In this document: positions 5,938 to 13,889 of the stretch, in pieces
Numbering within the stretch: the first letter of the stretch is position 1
How the letters are laid out: each line of letters opens with the position of its first letter
Assembly (NCBI GenBank): GCA_001778545.1
Contig: MFHJ01000013.1
Span: 1-20,118 of the forward strand
Direction: 5' to 3'
Source: Candidatus Giovannonibacteria bacterium RIFCSPHIGHO2_02_43_16
GTDB taxonomy: Bacteria; Patescibacteriota; Minisyncoccia; JACPKW01; UBA11713
Length of the DNA: 20,118 nucleotides
Translations under genes and position numbers: made by a program
The notes under the pieces: model-generated
Database searches by the model: none
The model's input: only the letters and a program-made list of their open reading frames with translations
Told to the model about the DNA's origin: nothing

Positions 5938-7153
5938 TCGCCGAAGAGAGGTTATATATGGGCATAAGAACGGATACCACCAAAATACCGACGCCTAGCC
6001 CCAATAAAATTATCATGATTGGCTCAATTAGCCCCACCATACTATCAACAGTGTTTTCAACTTCTTTTCTGTAAAAGCGCGCCATGGTTTTCAGCATAAA
6101 ACCCAATTTTCCAGTCTCCTCCCCGATTTTTATCATCTGGATGACGAGCGCCGGCATATCTTTGTGCCGAGCGAATGCTTCCGAAATCTGGGCGCCTCCC
6201 TTAACGGCGTCGCCAGCTTCCTCGATCATTTTTTTGTAAACGGGATTCCCAACAACCTCTCCAGTTAATTCCAAAGATCGCAGAATCGTAACCCCACCCG
6301 CAATAAGCGTTTCAAAATTATCAGTGAATCTCGCGACATAAAACTTCTGCAAGATCGGTCCTACAAGCGGCAAATCCAGAAAAAACGAGGCTATTATGAA
6401 CCCTCCTTTCTCCGTCTTTGAATAACGCCATAATCCGACTCCGGCTACAGCAAAAAGCATAAGTATAAAAATTCCAAAGCTCCTCATAAAATTAGACATG
6501 TTCATAATTATCCGAGTATACAAAGGTATCTCGACTCCGCTTTCAATAAGAATCTGGGTAATCTGCGGAATCACAAGGACGAACATCAAAGACATAACTA
6601 TGATAAAAACGGAAAATACGAATGCTGGATATATCAAAGCTCCTCTTGCCTTTGAAATCAGCTCATAATTCCGCTCCAAATAATCAGCTAAATAAGAAAA
6701 AATTTCTTCCAGCTTTCCGGATTCCTCGCCTGAACGCACCATATTAACGTAAAAAGTTGAGAAGACGTCCGGATGACGGGAGAGAGATTGGGCTATGGAA
6801 AGTCCTCCCTGAATATCTTGAGAAATTGCGGCTAAAGCTTCCTTAAGTTTCGGCCTTGCCGTCTCCGCCGCCAGAACCTTGAGAGAATCAATTACGGGAA
6901 CCCGCGCTTCAAAAAGCGTCGCCATTTGCCGCGACAAAATAACTATATCTTTGAGCTTTACTCTCCCTCCGCCGCTAAAAAATGAGATATCCGCTTGATA
7001 CCACGGCTCTTCGTCCTGGGCTGGAGAAAGCGAAAGTATTATGAGGGACCTCCGCTGAAGCGCGGTTACCGCCAATTCCAAATTTGGGGCTTCGATAGTT
7101 CCCGACTTCGCCTCTCCCGCGGGCGTTCTTGCTTGATAATTGAATAAAGACAT
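5933..7153 (-). CDS. pilC: Type IV pilus inner-membrane platform protein PilC (GspF family)
   Basis: 406 residues, the normal family length. PilC is the polytopic platform on which PilB and PilT act to assemble and retract pilin. The N-terminus (MSLFNYQARTPAGEAKSGTIEA) is typical, followed by two T2SSF repeats: one around 'LSRQMATLFEARVPVIDSLKVLAAE' with 'VRSGEESGKLEEIFSYLADYLE', the second around 'FTDNFETLIAGGVTILRSLELTGEVVGNPVYK' with 'MIKIGEETGKLGFMLKTMARFY'. Three membrane segments are evident, one between the repeats, one after, and one near the C-terminus (PIMIILLGLGVGILVVSVLMPIY). Its ATG overlaps the pilT stop (TAATG). Confidence 0.97.
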   Translation of the reverse strand: MSLFNYQARTPAGEAKSGTIEAPNLELAVTALQRRSLIILSLSPAQDEEPWYQADISFFSGGGRVKLKDIVILSRQMATLFEARVPVIDSLKVLAAETARPKLKEALAAISQDIQGGLSIAQSLSRHPDVFSTFYVNMVRSGEESGKLEEIFSYLADYLERNYELISKARGALIYPAFVFSVFIIVMSLMFVLVIPQITQILIESGVEIPLYTRIIMNMSNFMRSFGIFILMLFAVAGVGLWRYSKTEKGGFIIASFFLDLPLVGPILQKFYVARFTDNFETLIAGGVTILRSLELTGEVVGNPVYKKMIEEAGDAVKGGAQISEAFARHKDMPALVIQMIKIGEETGKLGFMLKTMARFYRKEVENTVDSMVGLIEPIMIILLGLGVGILVVSVLMPIYNLSSAI

Positions 7154-8238
7154 TATATTTTCTTGCCTAATAAATGCCCCAAACCCCTTTGATCCAGAGA
7201 GTACGCAAGGGCCGTTTCAAGCGTAATTTCCCGCCGTTCGACGAGCGCGGCCAAAGATTTATTGAGCGTGATCATCCCAAGCTCGGAGCTGGTTTCTATA
7301 ACTATGTCAATCTCGTGCGCCTTATTCTCGCGTATTAGATTGCGGACGGCGGTATTTGCAATCAGGAGCTCGTATGCCGGAATCAAGCCGCCCGAAATTC
7401 TCGGAACAAGCCTTTGAGAAAAAATCCCGAGCAAACTCATGGAAAGTTGCGAGCGTATCTGATTTTGTTGCGTTGAAGGAAAAGCGTCGATTATTCGGTC
7501 GATCGTCTGCGCGGCATTATTTGTATGCAGCGAGGAAAGAATTAGATGCCCAGTTTCCGCAGCCGTGACGGCGGCGGAGATTGTTTCGTGGTCGCGCATC
7601 TCGCCTATCATTCCGACATTTACATCCTGCCGGAACATTGAGCGGAGCGCTTTATGGAATCCTTTGGTGTCAAATCCGACTTCGCGCTGATCAATAATTG
7701 ATTTATCCTGCGTGAATAAAAATTCAATGGGGTCTTCTATAGTCAAGATGTGCTCAAACCGCTCGTGATTTATAAAATTTACAAGGGAAGCAAGCGTTGT
7801 AGACTTGCCGTGGCCCGTAGGTCCGACGACGAGAAAAAAGCCCTGTTTTTTCCTTGCGAATTCCAACAAACTTTCCGGTAAATTGAGTTCTTGCAAAGAT
7901 TTTATGTCCATCGGAACCAAACGCAAAGCCGCAGCGATAAATCCGCGCTCAAAAAAAGCATTTACCCTAAACCTAGCCTTCTCCTGATAAGTATAAGAAA
8001 AATCCAATTCCTTATCTTCGATAAATTTTTCGCGAGCCTTTTCGTCCAACATGGCAAAAACGAGGCCTTTAGTGTCCTCCGAAACCAAAACCGGCTTTTT
8101 TTCGAGCGGAGTCAATTTGCCGGCGACCCTCATGGTCGGATGGCGTGCGACGGAAATATGCAAATCTGAAGCCTGCTCGCGCAAAACGGCTTCAATCAAA
8201 TCCTTAAGCTCTAAATCGTAATTCTTAGCCCCGGCCAT
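7153..8238 (-). CDS. pilT: Pilus retraction ATPase PilT
   Basis: 361 residues. Hexameric ATPase that powers pilus retraction. Visible: N-terminal PAS-like domain with 'LRVAGKLTPLEK'-type motif, Walker A GPTGHGKSTT (about residues 136-145; His replaces the more usual Ser), Asp box 'ILTIEDPIEFL', Walker B region 'NVGMIGEMRDHET' and His box 'TAAETGHLILSSLHTN'. The retraction signature AIRNLIRE is present as AVRNLIRE, which separates PilT from PilB-type motors. Lies between the CheY-like gene (5 bp gap) and pilC (1-bp overlap). A functional retraction motor suggests a dynamic pilus for twitching or DNA uptake. Confidence 0.96.
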   Translation of the reverse strand: MAGAKNYDLELKDLIEAVLREQASDLHISVARHPTMRVAGKLTPLEKKPVLVSEDTKGLVFAMLDEKAREKFIEDKELDFSYTYQEKARFRVNAFFERGFIAAALRLVPMDIKSLQELNLPESLLEFARKKQGFFLVVGPTGHGKSTTLASLVNFINHERFEHILTIEDPIEFLFTQDKSIIDQREVGFDTKGFHKALRSMFRQDVNVGMIGEMRDHETISAAVTAAETGHLILSSLHTNNAAQTIDRIIDAFPSTQQNQIRSQLSMSLLGIFSQRLVPRISGGLIPAYELLIANTAVRNLIRENKAHEIDIVIETSSELGMITLNKSLAALVERREITLETALAYSLDQRGLGHLLGKKI

Positions 8239-8243
8239 CGGCT

Positions 8244-8621
8244 TTAAAAAAACGACGCCACTTTTTTGACAACCTCGGACGGAGTGGAGTTCGCCTTTAC
8301 TATATAATCGCTCGCTCCAAGAGCCATCCCTTTGTCTATGTCCTCTTTCTGCCCCAAATTGGACAAAATAACGATAGTCGCCTTTTTCTTGAGATTTTCC
8401 TTCGCGATAACTCTCAAAAATTCAAAGCCGTCGATCACTGGCATCACTATGTCAAGAAGTATCACGTCCGGCTCAAGCCCTCCGCGAAGAAGTTTCAGCG
8501 CCTCCTCCCCCCCTCGAGCTAATTCAATTTGAAATCCCGATTCCCGGAACTTCAGCGAATACATGTCAAGCAAAAACTCGTCGTCATCGACAAGTAATAT
8601 TTTTTTATCATTTTCCGCCAT
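8244..8621 (-). CDS. Stand-alone CheY-like response regulator receiver
   Basis: 125 residues, a single receiver domain with no output domain. Key residues are all visible: acidic pocket Asp12-Asp13-Asp14 in 'ILLVDDDEFL', phosphoacceptor Asp57 in 'VILLDIVMPVIDGFEF', the switch Ser in 'TIVILSNLG', and the conserved Lys in 'GASDYIVKANST'. Encoded between pilB and pilT with gaps of 21 and 5 bp. Comparable single-domain regulators (PilG/PilH) control pilus motors in other bacteria, so a role in switching extension and retraction is inferred. No histidine kinase is present in the window. Confidence 0.92.
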   Translation of the reverse strand: MAENDKKILLVDDDEFLLDMYSLKFRESGFQIELARGGEEALKLLRGGLEPDVILLDIVMPVIDGFEFLRVIAKENLKKKATIVILSNLGQKEDIDKGMALGASDYIVKANSTPSEVVKKVASFF

Positions 8622-8642
8622 AAAACATAAAATAATTTTTAA

Positions 8643-10367
8643 TTAAATAACTTCAGAAAGCTCTTCAACGCCGATCTTACCTTGAAGGACTTTCATAATC
8701 CCATCCTCCCTCATCGTGAGCATGCCCTGCCTTCTTGCCTCCGCTGTTATATCCGTTTCCGTGGGAGATTTTAAAATTATTTTCTCAAGCTCCGGACTCA
8801 TCGCCAAGACTTCAAAAACCGCCATTCTTCCGGAGGTTCCCTTAGGGCAAGTAGCCGAGGGGAGCGCCTGATAAATCTCTTTCGGATAAACGATTTTCTT
8901 CCGCTCTTCGGGAGAAATCTCCTTAAGCTCATTATCAATCCTCTCTTTCAATGCTCCAGTGAGCGGCATCGCCTTTTTTGAATCCTGACAGAGAGTTCTA
9001 ACAAGCCTCTGCGCGATTGCGAGATTGAGGGTCGGCGGAATCAAATATGGTTCAACCCCCATATCGATCAGGCGGGGTATAACGCCTATGGCCGAATTGG
9101 TGTGCAGGGTTGAAAGAACTATATGACCGGTCAATGCGGCGTGAATGGCCAGTTGCGCCGTTTCGCGGTCGCGTATCTCGCCTACCATGATTATATCAGG
9201 ATCTTGCCTTAAAATAGAGCGGAGGCCGGAAGCAAAGTCATAGCCGATCTCCGGCCTGACCTGCGATTGATTTACGCCAGCTATATTATATTCTATCGGA
9301 TCCTCTAGGCTAACTATATTATATCTCTCCTGATTCAATTCGTTTAACATTGAGTACAGCGTCGTTGTTTTGCCGGATCCGGTGGGTCCGGTAATTAAAA
9401 CCATTCCATACGGCTCAGAAAGTCCTGCTTCCACAGCTTTGAGATTCCGTCCTATAAGCCCTGACTCTTCGAGACTTCGGATGCCCTTTTCGGGATCTAA
9501 AATACGTATGGCTATCTTCTCGCCGAAGGCGGTCGGGAATGCGGAAACTCGGAAATCGATATCCCTATTGTCTATCCGCGCTGAAAATCTTCCATCTTGC
9601 GGCTTTCGCTTTTCGTCGAGCTGCATATTCGTCAGGATTTTTATTCTGGCAATTATCGATTCTTGAACCCTCATCGGAAGAATCAGGCTGGTGTGCAAAA
9701 CTCCGTCCACGCGAAAACGAACGCGCAGCTTGTCTTTGGAAGGCTCGATATGTATGTCGGAGGCTTTCCCTTCCGTCGCGTGTTTCAATATAACCGCCAC
9801 CATTTTTGTAATCGGCGCGTCCTCCATCACTTTGTCCGCAGCACTGACGATTTCTCCTTTTTCAGCGCTCTCATCTGGGATTTCATCGCGCAGCGCCGTT
9901 TCCAGCTCACCTAAAACTTTCGTAACTTCTCCGCCAAGCCCCTTATATTCGTCCAAGACCTGCTTGTAATCCGGAATAGATATGAGGTATACACGAAAAG
10001 GCATATTCACTCGGGAGGCGATAAACTGCAAAGCTTCCCTGGCATCAAGATCCGACGGGTCAATTATGCCCACTTCCAATACGCCTTCTTTCACCCCGAG
10101 CGGAGCAAATTTATACGTGCGCGCGGAATCTTCCGGGACGTATTTTAAAACATCAAAATGGACCCTCGCGCCGTCGAGGCTTTTCGAAGGAATCCCGGTT
10201 ACTTTTGATTTCGTGTCGAGTATTTGCGCCTGGCTTACGCCGAGTTTTTCCAGAACTTCCTCTAAAAATAGGCCTGTGGTTTGGGCCTCCTGCTTCGCCC
10301 ATTCAATCTTGTCCCTCGTAACAAGACCTTTCTGCAAAAGAAGATCGGCAAAACGAGCATCGGCCAT
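8643..10367 (-). CDS. pilB: Pilus extension ATPase PilB (GspE family)
   Basis: 574 residues, the usual PilB length. Hexameric cytoplasmic ATPase that drives pilus polymerisation. Domains: an N-terminal MshEN/T2SSE_N domain (RFADLLLQKGLVTRDKIEWA and the repeat 'LGVSQAQILD'), then the GspE core with 'DIHIEPSKDKLRVRFRVDG', Walker A GPTGSGKTTTLY (about residue 326), Asp box 'IVSLEDPIEYN', Walker B 'DPDIIMVGEIRD' (about 386-396) and His box 'HAALTGHIVLSTLHTN'. The zinc-binding tetracysteine of PilB is eroded: only LCQDS and TCPKG remain, one cysteine each instead of two CxxC pairs. Upstream gap is 5 bp. No Shine-Dalgarno is visible. Confidence 0.97.
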   Translation of the reverse strand: MADARFADLLLQKGLVTRDKIEWAKQEAQTTGLFLEEVLEKLGVSQAQILDTKSKVTGIPSKSLDGARVHFDVLKYVPEDSARTYKFAPLGVKEGVLEVGIIDPSDLDAREALQFIASRVNMPFRVYLISIPDYKQVLDEYKGLGGEVTKVLGELETALRDEIPDESAEKGEIVSAADKVMEDAPITKMVAVILKHATEGKASDIHIEPSKDKLRVRFRVDGVLHTSLILPMRVQESIIARIKILTNMQLDEKRKPQDGRFSARIDNRDIDFRVSAFPTAFGEKIAIRILDPEKGIRSLEESGLIGRNLKAVEAGLSEPYGMVLITGPTGSGKTTTLYSMLNELNQERYNIVSLEDPIEYNIAGVNQSQVRPEIGYDFASGLRSILRQDPDIIMVGEIRDRETAQLAIHAALTGHIVLSTLHTNSAIGVIPRLIDMGVEPYLIPPTLNLAIAQRLVRTLCQDSKKAMPLTGALKERIDNELKEISPEERKKIVYPKEIYQALPSATCPKGTSGRMAVFEVLAMSPELEKIILKSPTETDITAEARRQGMLTMREDGIMKVLQGKIGVEELSEVI

Positions 10368-10372
10368 GGAAT

Positions 10373-10657
10373 TTAAAATTGGGCGAACGGATTCACCCTT
10401 CCATTAATTTCCGCGGGCAGAGGCGGTAGGGGCGGCCCGGATTCTAGCTCGGAGAAAATATCGCTTTTGAAAAAAGCGGCGTCGATTTGCGTCTTATTTA
10501 AAAGCGCGGTTATGGCCAAAAATTCTGGAGAAACAATCTGTTCCTCGCTATTTGCGCTTTTCTCTTCCGCGCTCGGATACAAGTATAAATACCAAACATA
10601 GCCTCCAGTCGCGAGCGATAAAACTAAAATTATGGCTAAGATATTTTGTCGGCTCAT
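10373..10657 (-). CDS. Small single-pass membrane protein in the PilP position
   Basis: 94 residues. One N-terminal membrane helix (residues about 6-26), then a short polar stretch, and a C-terminus 'PLPPLPAEINGRVNPFAQF'. The proline-rich linker and terminal GRxNPF motif recall the end of PilP/GspC-type linker proteins. It follows pilO by 3 bp and precedes pilB by 5 bp, exactly where pilP stands in the pilMNOP order. The beta domain of true PilP, which contacts the outer-membrane secretin, is absent, consistent with a cell that has no PilQ secretin or a very different envelope. Function is inferred from position. Confidence 0.75.
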   Translation of the reverse strand: MSRQNILAIILVLSLATGGYVWYLYLYPSAEEKSANSEEQIVSPEFLAITALLNKTQIDAAFFKSDIFSELESGPPLPPLPAEINGRVNPFAQF

Positions 10658-10660
10658 AAA

Positions 10661-11239
10661 TTATTTTTTCCAATAAGTGTGCGCGCTGATAGAATATTCA
10701 TAAAAATCGCTCTTTATAATTTTTCCGTCCGCGCCGATGGAACCGGAATCGAAGGTAAGCCTGTCTATATCTATAAGTCTTCTCGATTTCTCAAGCGCTT
10801 TCATGAAAGAAAGGAATGAACTGTAACTTCCAGAAACTGAAATCTGAAACGGAAAATCGGAAAATTTTTCTTCCACTGTTTCCCCCTGCCGCGCTTGCCT
10901 TTGTTGCGTATTTTTAACGCCTTCGCTCGCGTCTATTTTTTTCAAAAGCATGCCGTTTGAAGAAGCAAGCTTATCTATGTTCAAAATGAGCAAGCCGGGT
11001 TCTTGATTTTTCGGGAAGAATTCATTGAGTTTCGCCGTATCGTCAGAAGATAGTGAATTATACTGCGCTTGGATCTCATCCCTCTTTTTTGCTAGAGAAT
11101 TTACGAGATCGAGCGTAGACTGGATTTTTTCTTTTTTTGCTATCTCTTCCGAAATATCGTTCCACATAGGATACGACCAAAAAACTGAAACTAAAACGCT
11201 CAACAATATTAATATGACCCCAAATGCATTTCTTGCCAT
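10661..11239 (-). CDS. pilO: Type IV pilus alignment protein PilO
   Basis: 192 residues. Cytoplasmic N-terminus, one membrane helix (about residues 6-26), a coiled coil (SEEIAKKEKIQSTLDLVNSLAKKRDEIQAQ split over residues 30-65), then a ferredoxin-like periplasmic domain in which 'FPFQISVSGSYSSFLSFMKALEKSRRLIDIDRL' is the PilO signature. Forms heterodimers with PilN and connects the pilus platform through the membrane. Its ATG overlaps the pilN stop (TAATG), consistent with tightly coupled synthesis of the two partners. Length is close to normal for the family. Confidence 0.9.
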   Translation of the reverse strand: MARNAFGVILILLSVLVSVFWSYPMWNDISEEIAKKEKIQSTLDLVNSLAKKRDEIQAQYNSLSSDDTAKLNEFFPKNQEPGLLILNIDKLASSNGMLLKKIDASEGVKNTQQRQARQGETVEEKFSDFPFQISVSGSYSSFLSFMKALEKSRRLIDIDRLTFDSGSIGADGKIIKSDFYEYSISAHTYWKK

Positions 11240-11787
11240 TATTGTGAAGTTAAGAGAGTTGAATTAAATATAAGTTCGACCGAGAAAAGTACTTTCCCTA
11301 TTTTGTCTAAATTAAAATCGCCAACGGCCGCTGAAGTTATTGCCGGATTGCTGATAAAAATTTGGCGCTGCTGTGCCATCGCGGCGTAATTCTTCGCCTC
11401 CGCGCCAAGTATTATCTTCTTGTTTTCTGCGTCAAATTCAAACTTTGAATATCGGACATCCGGAAGCGTGTTTTTTTGGATAAGCGCAAAAGCGTTTGAG
11501 ACATATCTGTGATTCGCCAAAATCTGCTTTGCTAAATCTATGGCTTCCGCGGTCCTTGCCCATTCTTGGATGTCGGCTTGATTAAATCCCTTCTCTTTCT
11601 TTTTGATTTCTTGCGCGAGGACGGCCTGCTGTTTTACGAGATATTGTTTGTAGAAAATTAACCCAACTAATGCTAGGATTGTCAATATAAAAATTAAAAT
11701 GCCCGCTACTATGAAAACCCCGACGGATTCTCGCGATCGACTTATATATTGTTGCGAACTATTTGGTATTAAAGACGGTTCGGCCAT
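11239..11787 (-). CDS. pilN: Type IV pilus assembly protein PilN
   Basis: 182 residues. A short cytoplasmic N-terminus (MAEPSLIPNSSQQYISR) carries the segment that in PilN binds PilM, although the usual INLLP motif is reduced to SLIP. It is followed by a membrane helix (about residues 23-46), a coiled coil with KQQAVLAQEIKKKEKGF, and a ferredoxin-like domain. The domain order and the position between pilM and pilO support the assignment; sequence identity to classical PilN is weak. It begins 25 bp after pilM. Confidence 0.85.
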   Translation of the reverse strand: MAEPSLIPNSSQQYISRSRESVGVFIVAGILIFILTILALVGLIFYKQYLVKQQAVLAQEIKKKEKGFNQADIQEWARTAEAIDLAKQILANHRYVSNAFALIQKNTLPDVRYSKFEFDAENKKIILGAEAKNYAAMAQQRQIFISNPAITSAAVGDFNLDKIGKVLFSVELIFNSTLLTSQ

Positions 11788-11812
11788 TTAATCGTTTATT
11801 TTTTAATTTGCT

Positions 11813-12934
11813 CTATTCATCTATGGCCCTGAGCGCGGCTCCCATAGCCGTCGCGAAAGTCGGGCCAATTTCACTCAAAGTTTCTTTTAAAAACGCCGGG
11901 CATTCGACTTTGCTGAAAGGATCCGCCAGCAGAACTTCTATCCCAAATTTTGATACGCCAAAATCTTGAATCCCGCCTAGGAGGGCGCCTCCGCCCAAAA
12001 GATAAGCTTTTCTAGCAGGTCTCCCGTATTTCTTGTAATATTCTGAGATCACTCTAGCTCCTTCGGAAAAAATATTATCCAAAATGGGCTCGATTACATT
12101 TCTTATCTCCTTATGTTCCGGACGAGAAGATAGGCCCATATCCTGTTTCAGACGCTCGGCCCTATCGAATTCAATCCCTAGTGAACGAGAAATGGCGTCT
12201 GTGAGTTCGAGAGATCCGCGATCAAGGGTGTGAGCCATCCGGATAACCCCGTAATCAACAATTACGAATCTTGTCGCTTGCGCTCCAAGATCAACCAGAA
12301 GTGAAGGATAAAGTTCCTTGGATAAAATTGATCTGACGTAACTGAATATCTCTATTTCAAACGCTTTCACATTAAGCTTGGTTCTGCGAAAAATATTTTG
12401 ATATTTTTCGATGGTGTCGCGATGGATTGCTACGAGCAGCACGTCCTGCGCCTTCCTTTCTTTTATAAAACCTTCGTCTTCAGATTTTGAGAATTCGCCT
12501 TGCGGCAAAATCAACCAATTGAGAACAACTTCATTCGTTGGAACGGGAATATGCTTTCTCGCTTCAAACGGGATTGCTTCCTTTAATTCTTCTTCTGAAA
12601 CAATTGGGAGGTTGATGACTTTGACAAAACTCGACCGAAGCGGCAAGGAAACGATAGCCTCTTTGGCATTGGAGCCGGCTTCTCTCATCAAATCTTCCAT
12701 CATTTCACGAACCTTTTCGTCGAGAAGATGGGCGTTTTTCCCAACCTGCAACCCGGCATACGGGCCAGTGGCAATTTCTCCGTATGTTTCAAGCAGAATT
12801 CTTCTCCGTTCCTTTTTGAGTTGAACGATTTTAAGGTTAGACGACCCTAAATCGACACCAAGAACTTGCGACCCTTTTTTGAAAAGAGCAAACCCATTAC
12901 CGAGAGACAGCTTGTTTAGAAAGGGTATCTCCAT
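11813..12934 (-). CDS. pilM: Actin-like pilus assembly ATPase PilM
   Basis: 373 residues. Cytoplasmic FtsA-like protein that binds the PilN tail and couples the platform to the motors. Visible: phosphate-1 motif 'VLGVDLGSSNLKIVQLKKE', 'AIVSLPLRSSFVKVINLP', 'LKEAIPFEARKHIPVP', phosphate-2 'SLLVDLGAQATRFVIVDYG', and adenosine motif 'AYLLGGGALLGGIQDF'. All nucleotide-binding motifs are intact. First gene of the pilus operon. The ATG at 12934 is the only start; an in-frame TGA precedes it by two codons. An extended -10 (TGATATAAT) sits 16 bases upstream. Confidence 0.96.
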   Translation of the reverse strand: MEIPFLNKLSLGNGFALFKKGSQVLGVDLGSSNLKIVQLKKERRRILLETYGEIATGPYAGLQVGKNAHLLDEKVREMMEDLMREAGSNAKEAIVSLPLRSSFVKVINLPIVSEEELKEAIPFEARKHIPVPTNEVVLNWLILPQGEFSKSEDEGFIKERKAQDVLLVAIHRDTIEKYQNIFRRTKLNVKAFEIEIFSYVRSILSKELYPSLLVDLGAQATRFVIVDYGVIRMAHTLDRGSLELTDAISRSLGIEFDRAERLKQDMGLSSRPEHKEIRNVIEPILDNIFSEGARVISEYYKKYGRPARKAYLLGGGALLGGIQDFGVSKFGIEVLLADPFSKVECPAFLKETLSEIGPTFATAMGAALRAIDE

Positions 12935-12950
12935 GCATCATGCTTTCTAT

Positions 12951-12959
12951 ATTATATCA
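12951..12959 (-). promoter_or_regulatory. Extended -10 promoter of the pilus operon
   Basis: On the minus strand TGATATAAT matches the TGnTATAAT extended -10 exactly and ends 16 bases before the pilM ATG. No good -35 is present, as expected for an extended -10 promoter. It lies in a 34-bp divergent gap shared with comF. Confidence 0.6.
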
Positions 12960-12968
12960 TAATAACAT

Positions 12969-13622
12969 ATGATAGCGCTTATCCACACGGTTCTAGGCAA
13001 AATTCTTTCTTTAGTATTCCCAAGTAGATGCGCTGGATGCGGCAAAGATGGCGACATTTTTTGCCAAAAGTGCATTAATAAGACACGGAAAAATCCACAT
13101 AGCAAGGTTTCGGTGCTTTTTTTGGACAAATTGTACCATTGGGGCATTTATGAAAACGAGATTTTAAGCAGAGCTCTTAGGCGCTTCAAATACTACGGGG
13201 CGATCGGCCTCGCGGATATATTTTCAGATCTTTTGGTCAAGTTGATTGAGCCAAATATTAAAGATTTCGCCAAAAATACGGTTGTTCTCGCAATCCCGGC
13301 TTCACGAGCAAGAAAAAAGAGCCGCGGATATAATCAGGCTGAGCTTCTCGCGGAAAAGTTCTCCAAAAAAACTTCTATAAGCTATGTTCCCGACGTTCTA
13401 ATAAAATCCAGGAATACAGTTTCTCAAACTTCGCTTGCCGGCAGAGAAAGGCTTTTCAACCAAAAAGATTCTTTCGCCGTCGCAAACCAAGAAAAAATTA
13501 AAAACAAAAAAATAATTCTGGTGGACGATATATTGACGACCGGAGCTACGCTCTCCGAGGCCGCGCGAGCATTAAAAGAGGCCGGCGCTTCGGAAATCAC
13601 TGGTCTCGTTGTGGCGAAATGA
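12969..13622 (+). CDS. comF: ComF-family phosphoribosyltransferase-like competence protein
   Basis: 217 residues, normal for ComF, a protein required for DNA uptake in naturally competent bacteria. Visible: an N-terminal zinc finger 'LVFPSRCAGCGKDGDIFCQKC' (split here as Cys21/24 and Cys32/35), then a phosphoribosyltransferase fold with 'AIPASRARKKSRGYNQAELLA' (the RGxNQ motif typical of ComF) and PRPP loop 'IILVDDILTTGATL' (about 180-193). Transcribed away from pilM, with only 34 bp between the two starts. Its placement beside a full pilus locus supports the idea that the pilus serves DNA uptake. No Shine-Dalgarno; a CATAAT box ends 5 bases before the ATG. Confidence 0.94.
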   Translation: MIALIHTVLGKILSLVFPSRCAGCGKDGDIFCQKCINKTRKNPHSKVSVLFLDKLYHWGIYENEILSRALRRFKYYGAIGLADIFSDLLVKLIEPNIKDFAKNTVVLAIPASRARKKSRGYNQAELLAEKFSKKTSISYVPDVLIKSRNTVSQTSLAGRERLFNQKDSFAVANQEKIKNKKIILVDDILTTGATLSEAARALKEAGASEITGLVVAK

Positions 13623-13678
13623 AATACTACCAAAAGCTTTTAAAAATTTCAAAAATAGATAGAATGGAGTAATCTACT

Positions 13679-13800
13679 GAAATTCGCAAGGAGGGCGGAG
13701 GCGTGCGTGAGTGGCTTAAACGAGCGGATTGCTAATCCGCGGGGGTTAACAGCCCCACACAGGTTCGAATCCTGTCGCCTCCGCCCTCCTTGCGAATTTC
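13679..13800. repeat. Perfect 25-bp inverted repeat enclosing tRNA-Ser(GCT)
   Basis: Left arm 13679-13703 and right arm 13776-13800 are exact reverse complements over 25 bases. The inner 7 pairs are the tRNA acceptor stem; the outer 18 pairs are leader (GAAATTCGCAAGGAGGGC) and trailer. The discriminator base G13783 would itself be paired with C13696. Extended acceptor stems of this length are not part of normal tRNA genes. Confidence 0.95.
13697..13783 (+). tRNA. tRNA-Ser (anticodon GCT)
   Basis: Acceptor GGAGGCG pairs with CGCCTCC (13776-13782), discriminator G. The anticodon stem GCGGA/TCCGC holds loop TTGCTAA, giving anticodon GCT at 13731-13733 (reads AGC/AGU). Long variable arm (GGGGGTTAACAGCCCC region) and T arm ACAGG-TTCGAAT-CCTGT are present. 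CCA is not encoded. 87 nt. Confidence 0.96.
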
Positions 13801-13833
13801 TTCCCGTCAAAAACAAATTATCTTAATAAATGA

Positions 13834-13864
13834 GCCGCCGTGCTGGATGCACGACGGCCTTTTT
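13834..13864 (+). terminator. Rho-independent terminator after tRNA-Ser(GCT)
   Basis: Stem GCCGCCGTGC / GCACGACGGC with one mismatch, loop TGGAT, followed by CTTTTT. Ends the plus-strand tRNA transcript about 50 bases past the tRNA and separates it from the convergent gene at 13890. Confidence 0.8.
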
Positions 13865-13889
13865 GCCGCGATAAAGAGCAGCTCTGGCG

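Noticed and set aside
9370..10407. Several open frames on the plus strand opposite pilB (98-141 codons)
   Set aside because: They lie antisense to a clear PilB with all motifs, have no recognisable domains or start signals, and have low-complexity Ser/Arg-rich translations typical of reverse-strand shadows.
12411..12824. 137-codon plus-strand frame opposite pilM
   Set aside because: Antisense to conserved PilM motifs and has no domain; Ser-rich shadow.
13610..13630. Alternative genetic code (TGA as Gly or Trp)
   Set aside because: TGA ends comF and the PilW-like gene at the expected family lengths, and tryptophan is encoded by TGG in conserved positions, so code 11 holds.
13697..13783. tRNA-Ser(GCT) as a phage or island attachment site
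   Set aside because: No integrase gene and no displaced direct repeat of the tRNA 3' end were seen nearby; the flanking arms are an inverted repeat, not att-type direct repeats.
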